Shown one piece after another: positions 13,964 through 19,852 of a DNA stretch of 38,715 nucleotides. Each line of letters begins with the position of its first letter. Within the stretch, counting starts at the first letter, position 1. The translations under genes and the position numbers were made by a program. This DNA is from an uncultured Akkermansia sp. (GTDB lineage: Bacteria > Verrucomicrobiota > Verrucomicrobiia > Verrucomicrobiales > Akkermansiaceae), in the NCBI GenBank assembly GCA_947624205.1, contig CANQJI010000016.1:1-38715 (forward strand). The letters run 5' to 3'. The notes under the pieces are model-generated. The model had not been told where the DNA came from, did not search any database, and worked only from the letters and a program-made list of their open reading frames with translations.

Positions 13964-16570
13964 ATGAAGAACTCTGAATCTGGAAACTCCTGCAAGGCTT
14001 CATGCCGTCGCTCTGAGCGGACGGCTGAGGGTCTGCGTCCCATCGTTCCGGATCACGAGATCTTGCGGCTTATCGGAACAGGAGCCTACGGAGAGGTGTG
14101 GTTAGCGCGGTCGCTCACGGCGGCGTATCGGGCGGTGAAGGTGGTGTGGCGTGAGGATTACGAGGACGAGGTGATGTATGCGCGGGAGTTTGAAGGGATC
14201 GTGCATTATGAGCCTGTGGCGCGCAGAATTCCAGGTGTTGTGCATATTTTGCATGTGGGGCAGGGGACCGTGGGAGATCATGGTTACTACTACTACGTGA
14301 TGGAGTTGGCAGACGATGCCTACACGGGGATTCATATTGACCCGGAGAGCTATGTGCCGCGCACGTTGCAGAGTGATATGGAGCTCTATGGGCACAATCC
14401 GATGCCGCTGGATTACGTGCTGGAGGTGGGTAGTCAGCTTGCGCATACGCTGGATGGCATGCGCTGCGAGCAGCTTGTGCACCGCGATGTGAAACCTTCC
14501 AATATCGTCTTTGTGAACGGGCGTGCCAAGCTGGCGGATGCGGGATCCGTGGCGTCGAGTGATAGCCCGTCTTTTGTGGGAACGGAGGGGTATATTCCTC
14601 CGGAGGGAGCGGGGACGCCGCGGGCGGATGTGTACGCGCTGGCGAAGGTGCTCTATGAGATGAGCACGGGGAAGGATCGATTGGAGTTTCCTTCTCTGCC
14701 GGAGGAGATAGCGGAGGGCGATTCGCGGAAGCGTTGGCTGGAATTCAATGAAATTATCTGCGCCGCCGCTGATCCTCGTATTCAGAAAACCACGATTATT
14801 TCCGCCCGGGTGCTGGCAGAGAAACTCGATATGCTCCGGCAGTACGCCCCATTGCATCGAACGATTCGGGAGGGGCATCGTTCACGCGTGAGGAGGAGGG
14901 CGATCGTGTTTTTCCTGCTGTTCCTTTTTGCCGGTTCCGGGATTCTCGGTTTTAGTCCGTCTCTGCGGGGACAGTTTGTTCAGGCGGCTCGTGCGGCGTA
15001 TGCATGGTTCGCCGATGCGGAGACGCCCGAGGAGCAGGAGGAGAAGGCAAGCCGCGTCTTTATCTCAACGGTTCCCGCCGGGGCTTCCATTTACACGGAG
15101 GACGGTACGTACGTCGATGAGACGCCGTACGGGCCGGTTGAGGTGCGCGCAAGATCCAGGCTCTCTTTTGTCCTGCGTAAGGAAGGATATGCTGATAAGA
15201 AGATCTCTGCCGTCGCGCCGGAGCACGGTCTTTTGGCAATGGGGGGAGATCTGCAGCCTTTCCGTCCTCCGCGCCGCGGACAGGATTGGCAGGATGCTCT
15301 CGGCTCCACTTACCGCGCCGGCAGTGGCGAACACAGAGCCTTGAATCCCGTCACCGTGCAGCAGTTTGAGACCTTCTTGCGCCATTCTCCTTCCCTCGGC
15401 GATCTCCCCTATTCCGCCGGAGAGCATGATGAGTTCGTGCGTACCTCGTCTTCCGGCATCAATGCCTATATCCTGTGGCTGGCGCGCATGTGCGAAGCGC
15501 AGGGCTTGCTGGGCTATGATCACACTCTTGTCGCGCTGCCGGAGCCCGGCACTGCGCGTGACGGCGTGTGCGCTTACCGCCTCGTGACACGCCCCGTGCA
15601 GAAGACCCTGGTCTCGCTGCATACTACGCCCTCCGGCGCGGCAGTGTGGCTGAATGGGCGTCCCATCGGGGTGACTCCTCTCCAAGGGGTGCGTATCCCG
15701 TTGGCGCCATACTTTATCGAGTTCAAAATGCCCGGTTATGCCACGGCGCGTTATAGCGGCATCTCTCCCCAGAATCTCGTCATCAATGCTTCGCTTCACG
15801 CCAACAATTCCGTCTCTTTCGGCACGGAGTGGGTGAATAGTCTCGGGCTGGTGTTTCGCCCCATTTCTCCCACGCTCCTCGCCGGTACTTCAGAGGTGCG
15901 TATGGCAGATTACCACGCCTTTGTCGCGACTACAGGGGCCGCCATGCCTGCCCCCACGGATTTCGCTCAGGAGGCGCACCATCCCGTCGTCGGCGTTTCA
16001 CGCGCCGATGCTGAGCATTTTGCCCGCTGGCTCACCACTCAGGAGCGGGAGGCGGGCATCATTGCTCCCACGGATGAGTATCGATTGCCCACGGATGAGG
16101 AATGGAGCGTTCTCGTCGGCATCAAAGAAGAGCAGGGTAAGTCTCCTTACGAGCGCGCGCAATTGGCCCGCTCCTCGCTGTTGCCGCATTTCCCCTGGGG
16201 CAGGCAGTGGCCCCCGCCTCCCGGTAGCGGCAACTTTGCCGATACTTCCGCCCTCCCGTATGTCTCCCCCCAGTATATCATTGAGCACTACACCGATCGC
16301 TTCCCTTTCCTGGCGCCGGTAGGCTCTTTCACCCCCAATTCTCTGGGGATTTACGACCTCCTCGGTAATGTGCAGGAGTGGGTGAGCGATGAATACGGCG
16401 GCCCCGCCGGCTTCGCCTTCCGTCACTACGGTGTCACCCGTGGCGGGGATTACACGTCTTTCCGCCCATCACAGCTCTCCACAGGCATCCGTACCCCCCG
16501 CCCCGCGGATTACCGCAGCCCTACTGTCGGCTTCCGCCTCATTCTGGAGCGTACCCAACGTGCCTTCTGA
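13964..16570 (+). CDS. Membrane Ser/Thr kinase with two PEGA domains and a formylglycine-enzyme-like domain
   Basis: An 868-residue multidomain protein. The Hanks-type kinase (about 30-295) has P-loop GTGAYGEV (38-45), Lys59 in AVKV, HRDVKPSN (173-180) and an altered metal loop DAGS (Asp192) instead of DFG, then GTEGYIPPE. One transmembrane helix spans about 313-331. A PEGA domain (about 365-409), an unassigned region (about 440-545) and a second PEGA domain (549-592) follow. The C-terminus (about 625-866) is FGE/SUMF1-like, with HPVVGVSRADAEHFARWL, EYRLPTDEEW, LGNVQEWVSDEYGG and GFRLIL. The catalytic cysteine pair of formylglycine enzymes is missing, so this part is probably a binding domain. 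The kinase should face the cytoplasm and the PEGA/FGE part the periplasm, suggesting a sensor kinase. Ligand and targets are unknown. Confidence 0.88.
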   Translation: MKNSESGNSCKASCRRSERTAEGLRPIVPDHEILRLIGTGAYGEVWLARSLTAAYRAVKVVWREDYEDEVMYAREFEGIVHYEPVARRIPGVVHILHVGQGTVGDHGYYYYVMELADDAYTGIHIDPESYVPRTLQSDMELYGHNPMPLDYVLEVGSQLAHTLDGMRCEQLVHRDVKPSNIVFVNGRAKLADAGSVASSDSPSFVGTEGYIPPEGAGTPRADVYALAKVLYEMSTGKDRLEFPSLPEEIAEGDSRKRWLEFNEIICAAADPRIQKTTIISARVLAEKLDMLRQYAPLHRTIREGHRSRVRRRAIVFFLLFLFAGSGILGFSPSLRGQFVQAARAAYAWFADAETPEEQEEKASRVFISTVPAGASIYTEDGTYVDETPYGPVEVRARSRLSFVLRKEGYADKKISAVAPEHGLLAMGGDLQPFRPPRRGQDWQDALGSTYRAGSGEHRALNPVTVQQFETFLRHSPSLGDLPYSAGEHDEFVRTSSSGINAYILWLARMCEAQGLLGYDHTLVALPEPGTARDGVCAYRLVTRPVQKTLVSLHTTPSGAAVWLNGRPIGVTPLQGVRIPLAPYFIEFKMPGYATARYSGISPQNLVINASLHANNSVSFGTEWVNSLGLVFRPISPTLLAGTSEVRMADYHAFVATTGAAMPAPTDFAQEAHHPVVGVSRADAEHFARWLTTQEREAGIIAPTDEYRLPTDEEWSVLVGIKEEQGKSPYERAQLARSSLLPHFPWGRQWPPPPGSGNFADTSALPYVSPQYIIEHYTDRFPFLAPVGSFTPNSLGIYDLLGNVQEWVSDEYGGPAGFAFRHYGVTRGGDYTSFRPSQLSTGIRTPRPADYRSPTVGFRLILERTQRAF

Positions 16571-16584
16571 GTTCAAAATTTAAA

Positions 16585-16661
16585 ATCCGCCCGCAAGCGC
16601 GGGAACTTCTCAAAACGTACATCGTCCATCGTACCTCGTACATAGGCGGCGTTCCGCCGCC
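16585..16661 (+). repeat. Mosaic repeat: N + TACGA block + GC hairpin H
   Basis: A lead CGCAAGCGCGGGAACTTCTC is joined to a TACGA block (16613-16643) and the hairpin GGCGGCG-TTC-CGCCGCC (16645-16661). A T6 run follows 11 bp after the hairpin, so here it may weakly terminate the kinase transcript. The yefM promoter starts about 20 bp downstream. Confidence 0.75.
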
Positions 16662-16681
16662 AAGCGCCTCCGTTTTTTAAC

Positions 16682-16709
16682 TTGCAATTGTACAAAAAGT
16701 ATGTACAGT
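16682..16709 (+). promoter_or_regulatory. yefM promoter with paired TGTACA operators
   Basis: TTGCAA (16682-16687), a 16-bp spacer and TACAGT (16704-16709), with 6 bp to the ATG at 16716. Two copies of the palindrome TGTACA (16689-16694 and 16702-16707) lie 13 bp apart, inside the spacer and over the -10 box. In E. coli, YefM and YefM-YoeB repress their operon by binding paired palindromes with the same TGTACA core, so this is a strong autorepression operator candidate. Confidence 0.75.
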
Positions 16710-16715
16710 AGAGCC

Positions 16716-16994
16716 ATGAATCCGACGGTTGTGACTTACAGCAAGGCGCGCCAGAATTTGGCGAGTTTGATGAAGGAATGCGTGGATGACTGCCAGCCCG
16801 TGGTGATCACGAGCAGGGGGAGGAAGGTGGTGATGGTGCCGTATGATGACTGGGCGAGCGAGGAGGAGACGAGGTATCTGCTGGATAATCCGGTGAACAG
16901 GGCGCATTTGCTGGAGTCGCTGGAGCAGGCAAAGCGCGGTGAGCTGGTTGAATACAAAGGTATGTTTTGCGATGAAGATCATTCTGACGAATGA
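16716..16994 (+). CDS. yefM: Antitoxin of the YefM/Phd family
   Basis: A 92-residue antitoxin. The N-terminal MNPTVVTYSKARQNLASLMKE matches the YefM DNA-binding and dimerisation domain (compare TISYSEARQNL), followed by VVITSRGRKVVMVPYDDW and the YefM-type helix SEEETRYLLDNPVNRAHLLESLEQAKRGE. The acidic C-terminus would wrap and inhibit the toxin. Start at 16716 is preferred to 16701 because the latter would lie inside the operator and -10 box. The toxin gene yoeB overlaps its end by 23 bp. Confidence 0.92.
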   Translation: MNPTVVTYSKARQNLASLMKECVDDCQPVVITSRGRKVVMVPYDDWASEEETRYLLDNPVNRAHLLESLEQAKRGELVEYKGMFCDEDHSDE

Positions 16995-17241
16995 GGCGGA
17001 GAAGGATAGGAAGGAGTGGGTGAAAAGGGATAGGAAGGCGGCGGAAAAGATAGAGGAGCTTCTGCGCGAGGTAGCAGAGGATCCATACTTTGGGAGGGGG
17101 AAGCCGGAGCCGCTGAAATATGAGCTGGCAGAATGCTGGTCGCGCCGAACCAACAGGAAGGATAGGCTGGTGTATCGCGTGAATGAGGAAGCAGGTGCGG
17201 TAGAAATTTTGTCCATGATGAGTCACTACGGGCAGCGTTAA
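16972..17241 (+). CDS. yoeB: Toxin YoeB, ribosome-dependent mRNA endonuclease
   Basis: An 89-residue RelE-superfamily toxin. GRGKPEPLKYELAECWSRRTNRKDRLVYRV carries the YoeB signature GKGKPEPLK...WSRR...RLVY, including the glutamate and arginine used in catalysis; the C-terminal SHYGQR provides the histidine-tyrosine end found in the family. YoeB toxins bind the ribosomal A site and cut mRNA there. Start at 16972 (MKIILTNEAEKD) is set by alignment to family N-termini; it lies within yefM, so the two are translationally coupled. The five extra residues after HY compared with many homologues (YGQR end) do not look disabling. The pair seems intact. Confidence 0.92.
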   Translation: MKIILTNEAEKDRKEWVKRDRKAAEKIEELLREVAEDPYFGRGKPEPLKYELAECWSRRTNRKDRLVYRVNEEAGAVEILSMMSHYGQR

Positions 17242-17274
17242 ACCCAGAAAAAATCTTTTCCCACTCCCCCGCAT

Positions 17275-17351
17275 TTGCTCTGCCGAATTCCCGCGCCTCT
17301 GGTGCTCTATAATCCAAGTCGTACCTCATACATGGGCGGCGTTCCGCCGCC
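17275..17351 (+). repeat. Mosaic repeat: Q + short TACGA + GC hairpin H
   Basis: Matches 8506-8596 in order: TTGCTCTGCCGAATTCCCG, CTATAATCCAAGTCG, a shortened TACGA piece and the hairpin GGCGGCG-TTC-CGCCGCC (17335-17351). As with the other copy, the flanking genes converge (yoeB and the lipoprotein). Confidence 0.8.
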
Positions 17352-17373
17352 ACCGCCTTCCTCTTTCGCTTTT

Positions 17374-18114
17374 TTAGTAGTTCGTCGGTTTGTCCGGGTG
17401 TTCTTTATGACCGCGGGATATGTTGTTGCGCATGTGTTTATACTGGCGGGAATTCTCGATCCCGGGCGTGTTGTACCGAGCGTAGGATCCATTCTCGCCT
17501 CGAATGATGAACCAGTGTTCCATCGGCCAGTTATGCCCTTCGGTGTACATCTGGGAGAGCATATCAGTCACCTCCGGCAGATCTGTCCAATCATCAGGAT
17601 CCAGCTCCTCTCCCTTGTTCACCTTCAGCCGTCCGTTCCACATCCAGGCATCCAGCACCCACACATGTGGCCACTTCCCATCCTTCTCCGCCACATACAC
17701 GCAGTTATGTTCCGTGCGGCGCTCTCTGTCGCGCACGCAACAGCCGATGCGGAAAAAACGCAGCGGACGTCTCCTCAGTTCTCGGTACATGTCGTGCTGG
17801 TAATGCCAGCAGAGTCCGCGATCCTGAAAGCGTGAGTTGATGAGGGCGTTGCCGGCCCATCCCGGAAAGCGGCTGTCGTTGACGCGCGAGATGCCCGCTG
17901 CAGCCTTGTAAGCCGTGTCTGCCAGCCATTTCGCTTCTTCCCTCGCTTCCGGCAGATTCCTTTGTTCCGCGGGAAGAAGTTCCTCTAGGTGTTTCCGCAG
18001 CGTTTCCCGGCGCGTTTGGATGAATTTCGTGTACGGATACTGCTCCGGCGGGGGGTAACACCCCGCCAGACAACACAAGATCCCTATGATGAGAACCCTT
18101 CCCATGTGCCACAT
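17374..18114 (-). CDS. Lipoprotein with a transglutaminase-like Cys-His-Asp core
   Basis: A 246-residue protein starting MWHMGRVLIIGILCCLAGC, a type II signal peptide with lipobox LAGC (Cys19 becomes the lipidated residue). The core contains DRGLCWHYQHDMYREL, RTEHNCVYVA and HVWVLDAWMWNG. The order Cys (about 102), His (136) and Asp (155), with GxCW around the Cys and HN/LDAW around the others, is the pattern of transglutaminase-like and bacterial cysteine-protease folds. I do not recognise a named family. Start at 18114 is chosen because the promoter -10 box (18122-18127) overlaps the upstream ATG at 18123, leaving 7 bp before this one. It is probably anchored in a membrane facing the periplasm. 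Enzymatic role is inference. Confidence 0.72.
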   Translation of the reverse strand: MWHMGRVLIIGILCCLAGCYPPPEQYPYTKFIQTRRETLRKHLEELLPAEQRNLPEAREEAKWLADTAYKAAAGISRVNDSRFPGWAGNALINSRFQDRGLCWHYQHDMYRELRRRPLRFFRIGCCVRDRERRTEHNCVYVAEKDGKWPHVWVLDAWMWNGRLKVNKGEELDPDDWTDLPEVTDMLSQMYTEGHNWPMEHWFIIRGENGSYARYNTPGIENSRQYKHMRNNISRGHKEHPDKPTNY

Positions 18115-18121
18115 GCCCCGC

Positions 18122-18150
18122 ATTTTACCAAGCCTCCTCCCCTCTGACAA
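18122..18150 (-). promoter_or_regulatory. Promoter of the transglutaminase-like lipoprotein (leaderless)
   Basis: On the minus strand, TTGTCA (18145-18150), a 17-bp spacer and TAAAAT (18122-18127), then 7 bp to ATG at 18114. The -10 box covers the longer candidate start at 18123, which argues against that start. Confidence 0.6.
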
Positions 18151-18168
18151 GTCCCTTCTCAGGATCAC

Positions 18169-18313
18169 CGCATTCGAGTGAAGTCAATCAACAGAGAAAA
18201 TGCTCTTGTGGACTGATATTATAGCCTATACGCATCATAAATCATAACCGACAAGCGGTCATCATGTTGATGGCTCTAAAGGGATCTCAGTATGCGTTAA
18301 TGATTCGAAAAAA
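18169..18313 (-). repeat. Core repeat (module C, inverted) behind rplU-rpmA
   Basis: Read on the minus strand it runs from the T-tract of the rpmA terminator through a TCATTAACGCATACTGAGATCC-like segment, CTTTAGAGCCATCA, ATGATGACCGCTTGT, TATGATGCGTATA and the CTCTGTTGATTGACTTC end. It follows the copies at 19620-19750, 22430-22560 and 30030-30160 for its whole length with scattered changes. It has no palindrome P or TACGA block. It separates rpmA from the lipoprotein promoter. Confidence 0.85.
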
Positions 18314-18339
18314 AACGCGCAGCCCATGACCGCGCGGTT
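18308..18339 (-). terminator. Intrinsic terminator of rplU-rpmA
   Basis: On the minus strand a stem (AAC-GCGCGGTC with GGCTGCGC-GTT, one bulged C) is followed by eight T residues, about 35 bp after the rpmA stop. It occupies the same position relative to the core repeat as the small TGCGC-GTT-GCGCA plus T-run hairpin in the other core copies. Confidence 0.85.
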
Positions 18340-18372
18340 TTCAAAAACGATCGTCTCTCCGGGTCGGTTGGC

Positions 18373-18627
18373 TCACACGGCAGATTCCTCTGCCACGTTC
18401 ACGCGGCGCCCATCGCGGTCAAAAAAGACGCGCCCATCCACCAGAGAGAAGATGGTGTAATCACGTCCCATTCCCACGCCCTTGCCGGGGTGAAACTTGG
18501 TGCCGCGCTGGCGTATGATGATATTGCCCGCCACCACGGTCTGACCGCCGAATTTTTTCACGCCGAGGCGTTTGCTGCGTGAGTCGCGTCCGTTGCGTAC
18601 GGATCCTTGTCCTTTTTTATGTGCCAT
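18373..18627 (-). CDS. rpmA: 50S ribosomal protein bL27
   Basis: An 84-residue ribosomal protein. [29 protein letters not shown] and [29 protein letters not shown] are the canonical bL27 sequence; its N-terminus reaches toward the peptidyl transferase centre. The N-terminus is MAHKKG, with no cleavable Firmicutes-type extension. It lies 27 bp after rplU and ends at a strong terminator. No Shine-Dalgarno sequence is seen. Confidence 0.98.
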   Translation of the reverse strand: MAHKKGQGSVRNGRDSRSKRLGVKKFGGQTVVAGNIIIRQRGTKFHPGKGVGMGRDYTIFSLVDGRVFFDRDGRRVNVAEESAV

Positions 18628-18654
18628 GTCTTGAGTTCGGTAAGGGGTTAGTAA

Positions 18655-18975
18655 TTATGCAATGATTTCCGTGACTTTCACCTTGGTCAGAGCTGCCCGA
18701 AAACCCTTCTTTTTGTGAAATCCCTTGCGGCGTTTGAATTTGAACGCCACTCCCTTCGGACCGCGCGCCGCAGCATCCAGCACCTGCACTTTCACGCTGG
18801 CGCCCTCTACCACAGGAGTGCCCACCTTGATGTTCTCAGCATCCTCAACCATCAGCACGCGGTCGAACGTCGCTTCCCCCTCCGTCTCAACGTCGGGAAG
18901 TCGATCCACCTCCACCACGTCCCCCACAGTAACCCTGTACTGCTTGCTGCCGGATGCAAATACTGCGTATGCCAT
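18655..18975 (-). CDS. rplU: 50S ribosomal protein bL21
   Basis: A 106-residue ribosomal protein that binds 23S rRNA. MAYAVFASGSKQYRVTVGDVVEVDRLP and KFKRRKGFHKKKGFRAALTKVKVTEI are diagnostic. It is first in the two-gene rplU-rpmA operon found in most bacteria. A TATAAT promoter at 19020-19047 gives a leader of about 38 nt, beginning with a perfect 6-bp GC hairpin, unlike the leaderless genes elsewhere in the window. Confidence 0.98.
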   Translation of the reverse strand: MAYAVFASGSKQYRVTVGDVVEVDRLPDVETEGEATFDRVLMVEDAENIKVGTPVVEGASVKVQVLDAAARGPKGVAFKFKRRKGFHKKKGFRAALTKVKVTEIIA

Positions 18976-18997
18976 AATTTTCTGATTTTGTTGTTGC

Positions 18998-19013
18998 GTC
19001 CGCCGCTGCGGAC
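18998..19013 (-). promoter_or_regulatory. Hairpin at the 5' end of the rplU leader (candidate L21 leader)
   Basis: The minus strand reads GTCCGC-AGCG-GCGGAC, a perfect 6-bp GC-rich stem with a 4-nt loop, located where the predicted mRNA begins (about 7 nt after the -10 box). It may protect the 5' end or serve as a binding site for L21, as L21 leader RNAs do in other bacteria. It is too short to match a known leader class by eye. Confidence 0.5.
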
Positions 19014-19019
19014 TGGCAC

Positions 19020-19047
19020 ATTATAGGCAAATCCTTTCCGTTGGCAA
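19020..19047 (-). promoter_or_regulatory. Promoter of rplU-rpmA
   Basis: On the minus strand, TTGCCA (19042-19047), a 16-bp spacer and a perfect TATAAT (19020-19025). Transcription should start near 19013. Confidence 0.75.
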
Positions 19048-19065
19048 GCAAAATTTATTAAAATC

Positions 19066-19542
19066 ATGAAAAGTGCGGATAAATTTTTCCCCGAGCAAGG
19101 CAAAATCGTTCTTTCTGAAAAAGATATGATCCTTCTCGGACACCACCTCGCCGATCTCCTGGAGCCCGGGGATATCCTCGGTTTCGTCGGTGATCTCGGC
19201 GCCGGTAAAACGTGTCTTATCCGCGGTATTCTCGAAGGCCTCGCTTCGCCCAATCCTGCCGCCAGCCCCACTTTCAGTCTGGTGTTGGAGCACCCGGCGG
19301 CTCGCATCCCCGTTGCTCACTTCGATTTCTATCGCTTCCGCTCGCCGGAAGAAGCCGCCTCCATCGGCTGGGAAGATTACTTGGATGCCTCTCCGCGCAT
19401 GGTACTCCTCGTGGAATGGGCAGACCGCTTCGACGGCTCCCTGATGCCCCCCGATACCACGTGGCTCACCATCTCCCGTAATCCCTCCTCCCCTTCCTCC
19501 CGCCTCGTGCGCCTTCTCCCCTCCCCGGGGCAAGCGCATTAG
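19066..19542 (+). CDS. tsaE: tRNA threonylcarbamoyladenosine biosynthesis ATPase TsaE
   Basis: A 158-residue P-loop ATPase that works with TsaB and TsaD to make t6A37 on ANN-decoding tRNAs. GDLGAGKT (42-49), SPTF (67-70), HFDFYR (His85, Asp87, Tyr89, Arg90) and VEWADR (Glu117, Trp118) are the family signature in order. It is divergent from rplU. The C-terminal residues after about 150 and the TAG stop come from palindrome P of the downstream repeat (GGG CAA GCG CAT TAG), so the tail ..PGQAH is repeat-derived. Confidence 0.94.
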   Translation: MKSADKFFPEQGKIVLSEKDMILLGHHLADLLEPGDILGFVGDLGAGKTCLIRGILEGLASPNPAASPTFSLVLEHPAARIPVAHFDFYRFRSPEEAASIGWEDYLDASPRMVLLVEWADRFDGSLMPPDTTWLTISRNPSSPSSRLVRLLPSPGQAH

Positions 19543-19764
19543 GAAATGCGTTTGCCTATGTACGATTTACGAGGTACGATGTACGATTTATTAATAATGT
19601 GCGCGTTGCGCAGATTTTTTCGGATCATTAATGTATGCTGAGATCCTTTTAGAGCCATCATCATGATGACTGCTTGTTGTCATGATTTTTGATGCGCATA
19701 AACGATAATATCAGTCAATAAGGGCATTCCTCTGTTGGTTAACTTCTTGTCAAATGCGTTTGCC
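19529..19764 (+). repeat. Full-length mosaic element: P + TACGA block + core C + half P
   Basis: The most complete copy, about 236 bp. Palindrome P (19529-19556) is followed by a TACGA block (about 19557-19590), TTAATAATG, the hairpin TGCGC-GTT-GCGCA with a T6 run, a GGATC...GATCC pair (19622-19647), ATGATGAC...GTCAT (about 19670-19685), the conserved 3' hairpin region ending TTAACTTC, and then AAATGCGTTTGCC, a half of P. The outer ends thus form inverted repeats (GGCAAGCGCATT and AAATGCGTTTGCC). It overlaps the last 14 bp of tsaE. No coding potential is seen. Confidence 0.88.
19600..19620 (+). terminator. Terminator-like hairpin inside the element
   Basis: TGCGC-GTT-GCGCA followed by GATTTTTT. 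The stem is only 5 bp, but with the palindrome P upstream it could end tsaE transcription. The same hairpin with T-run occurs in the copies at 22401-22422 and about 30011-30032; in the copy near 22194 the T-run is interrupted. Confidence 0.4.
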
Positions 19765-19852
19765 GTGAGAAAAAGGGTGATAGAAAAATGGTTGGGTGAG
19801 CGTATCTGTATTTTGTAAGACAAGGAATGGATTACTCAGATCACCGGAACTC

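Noticed and set aside
15830..16570. Active formylglycine-generating enzyme
   Set aside because: The C-terminal domain of the kinase protein has the fold signatures but lacks the catalytic cysteine pair, so enzymatic activity is unlikely.
16701..16715. Upstream ATG start of yefM
   Set aside because: This ATG overlaps the second TGTACA operator and the -10 box; the start at 16716 matches the family N-terminus.
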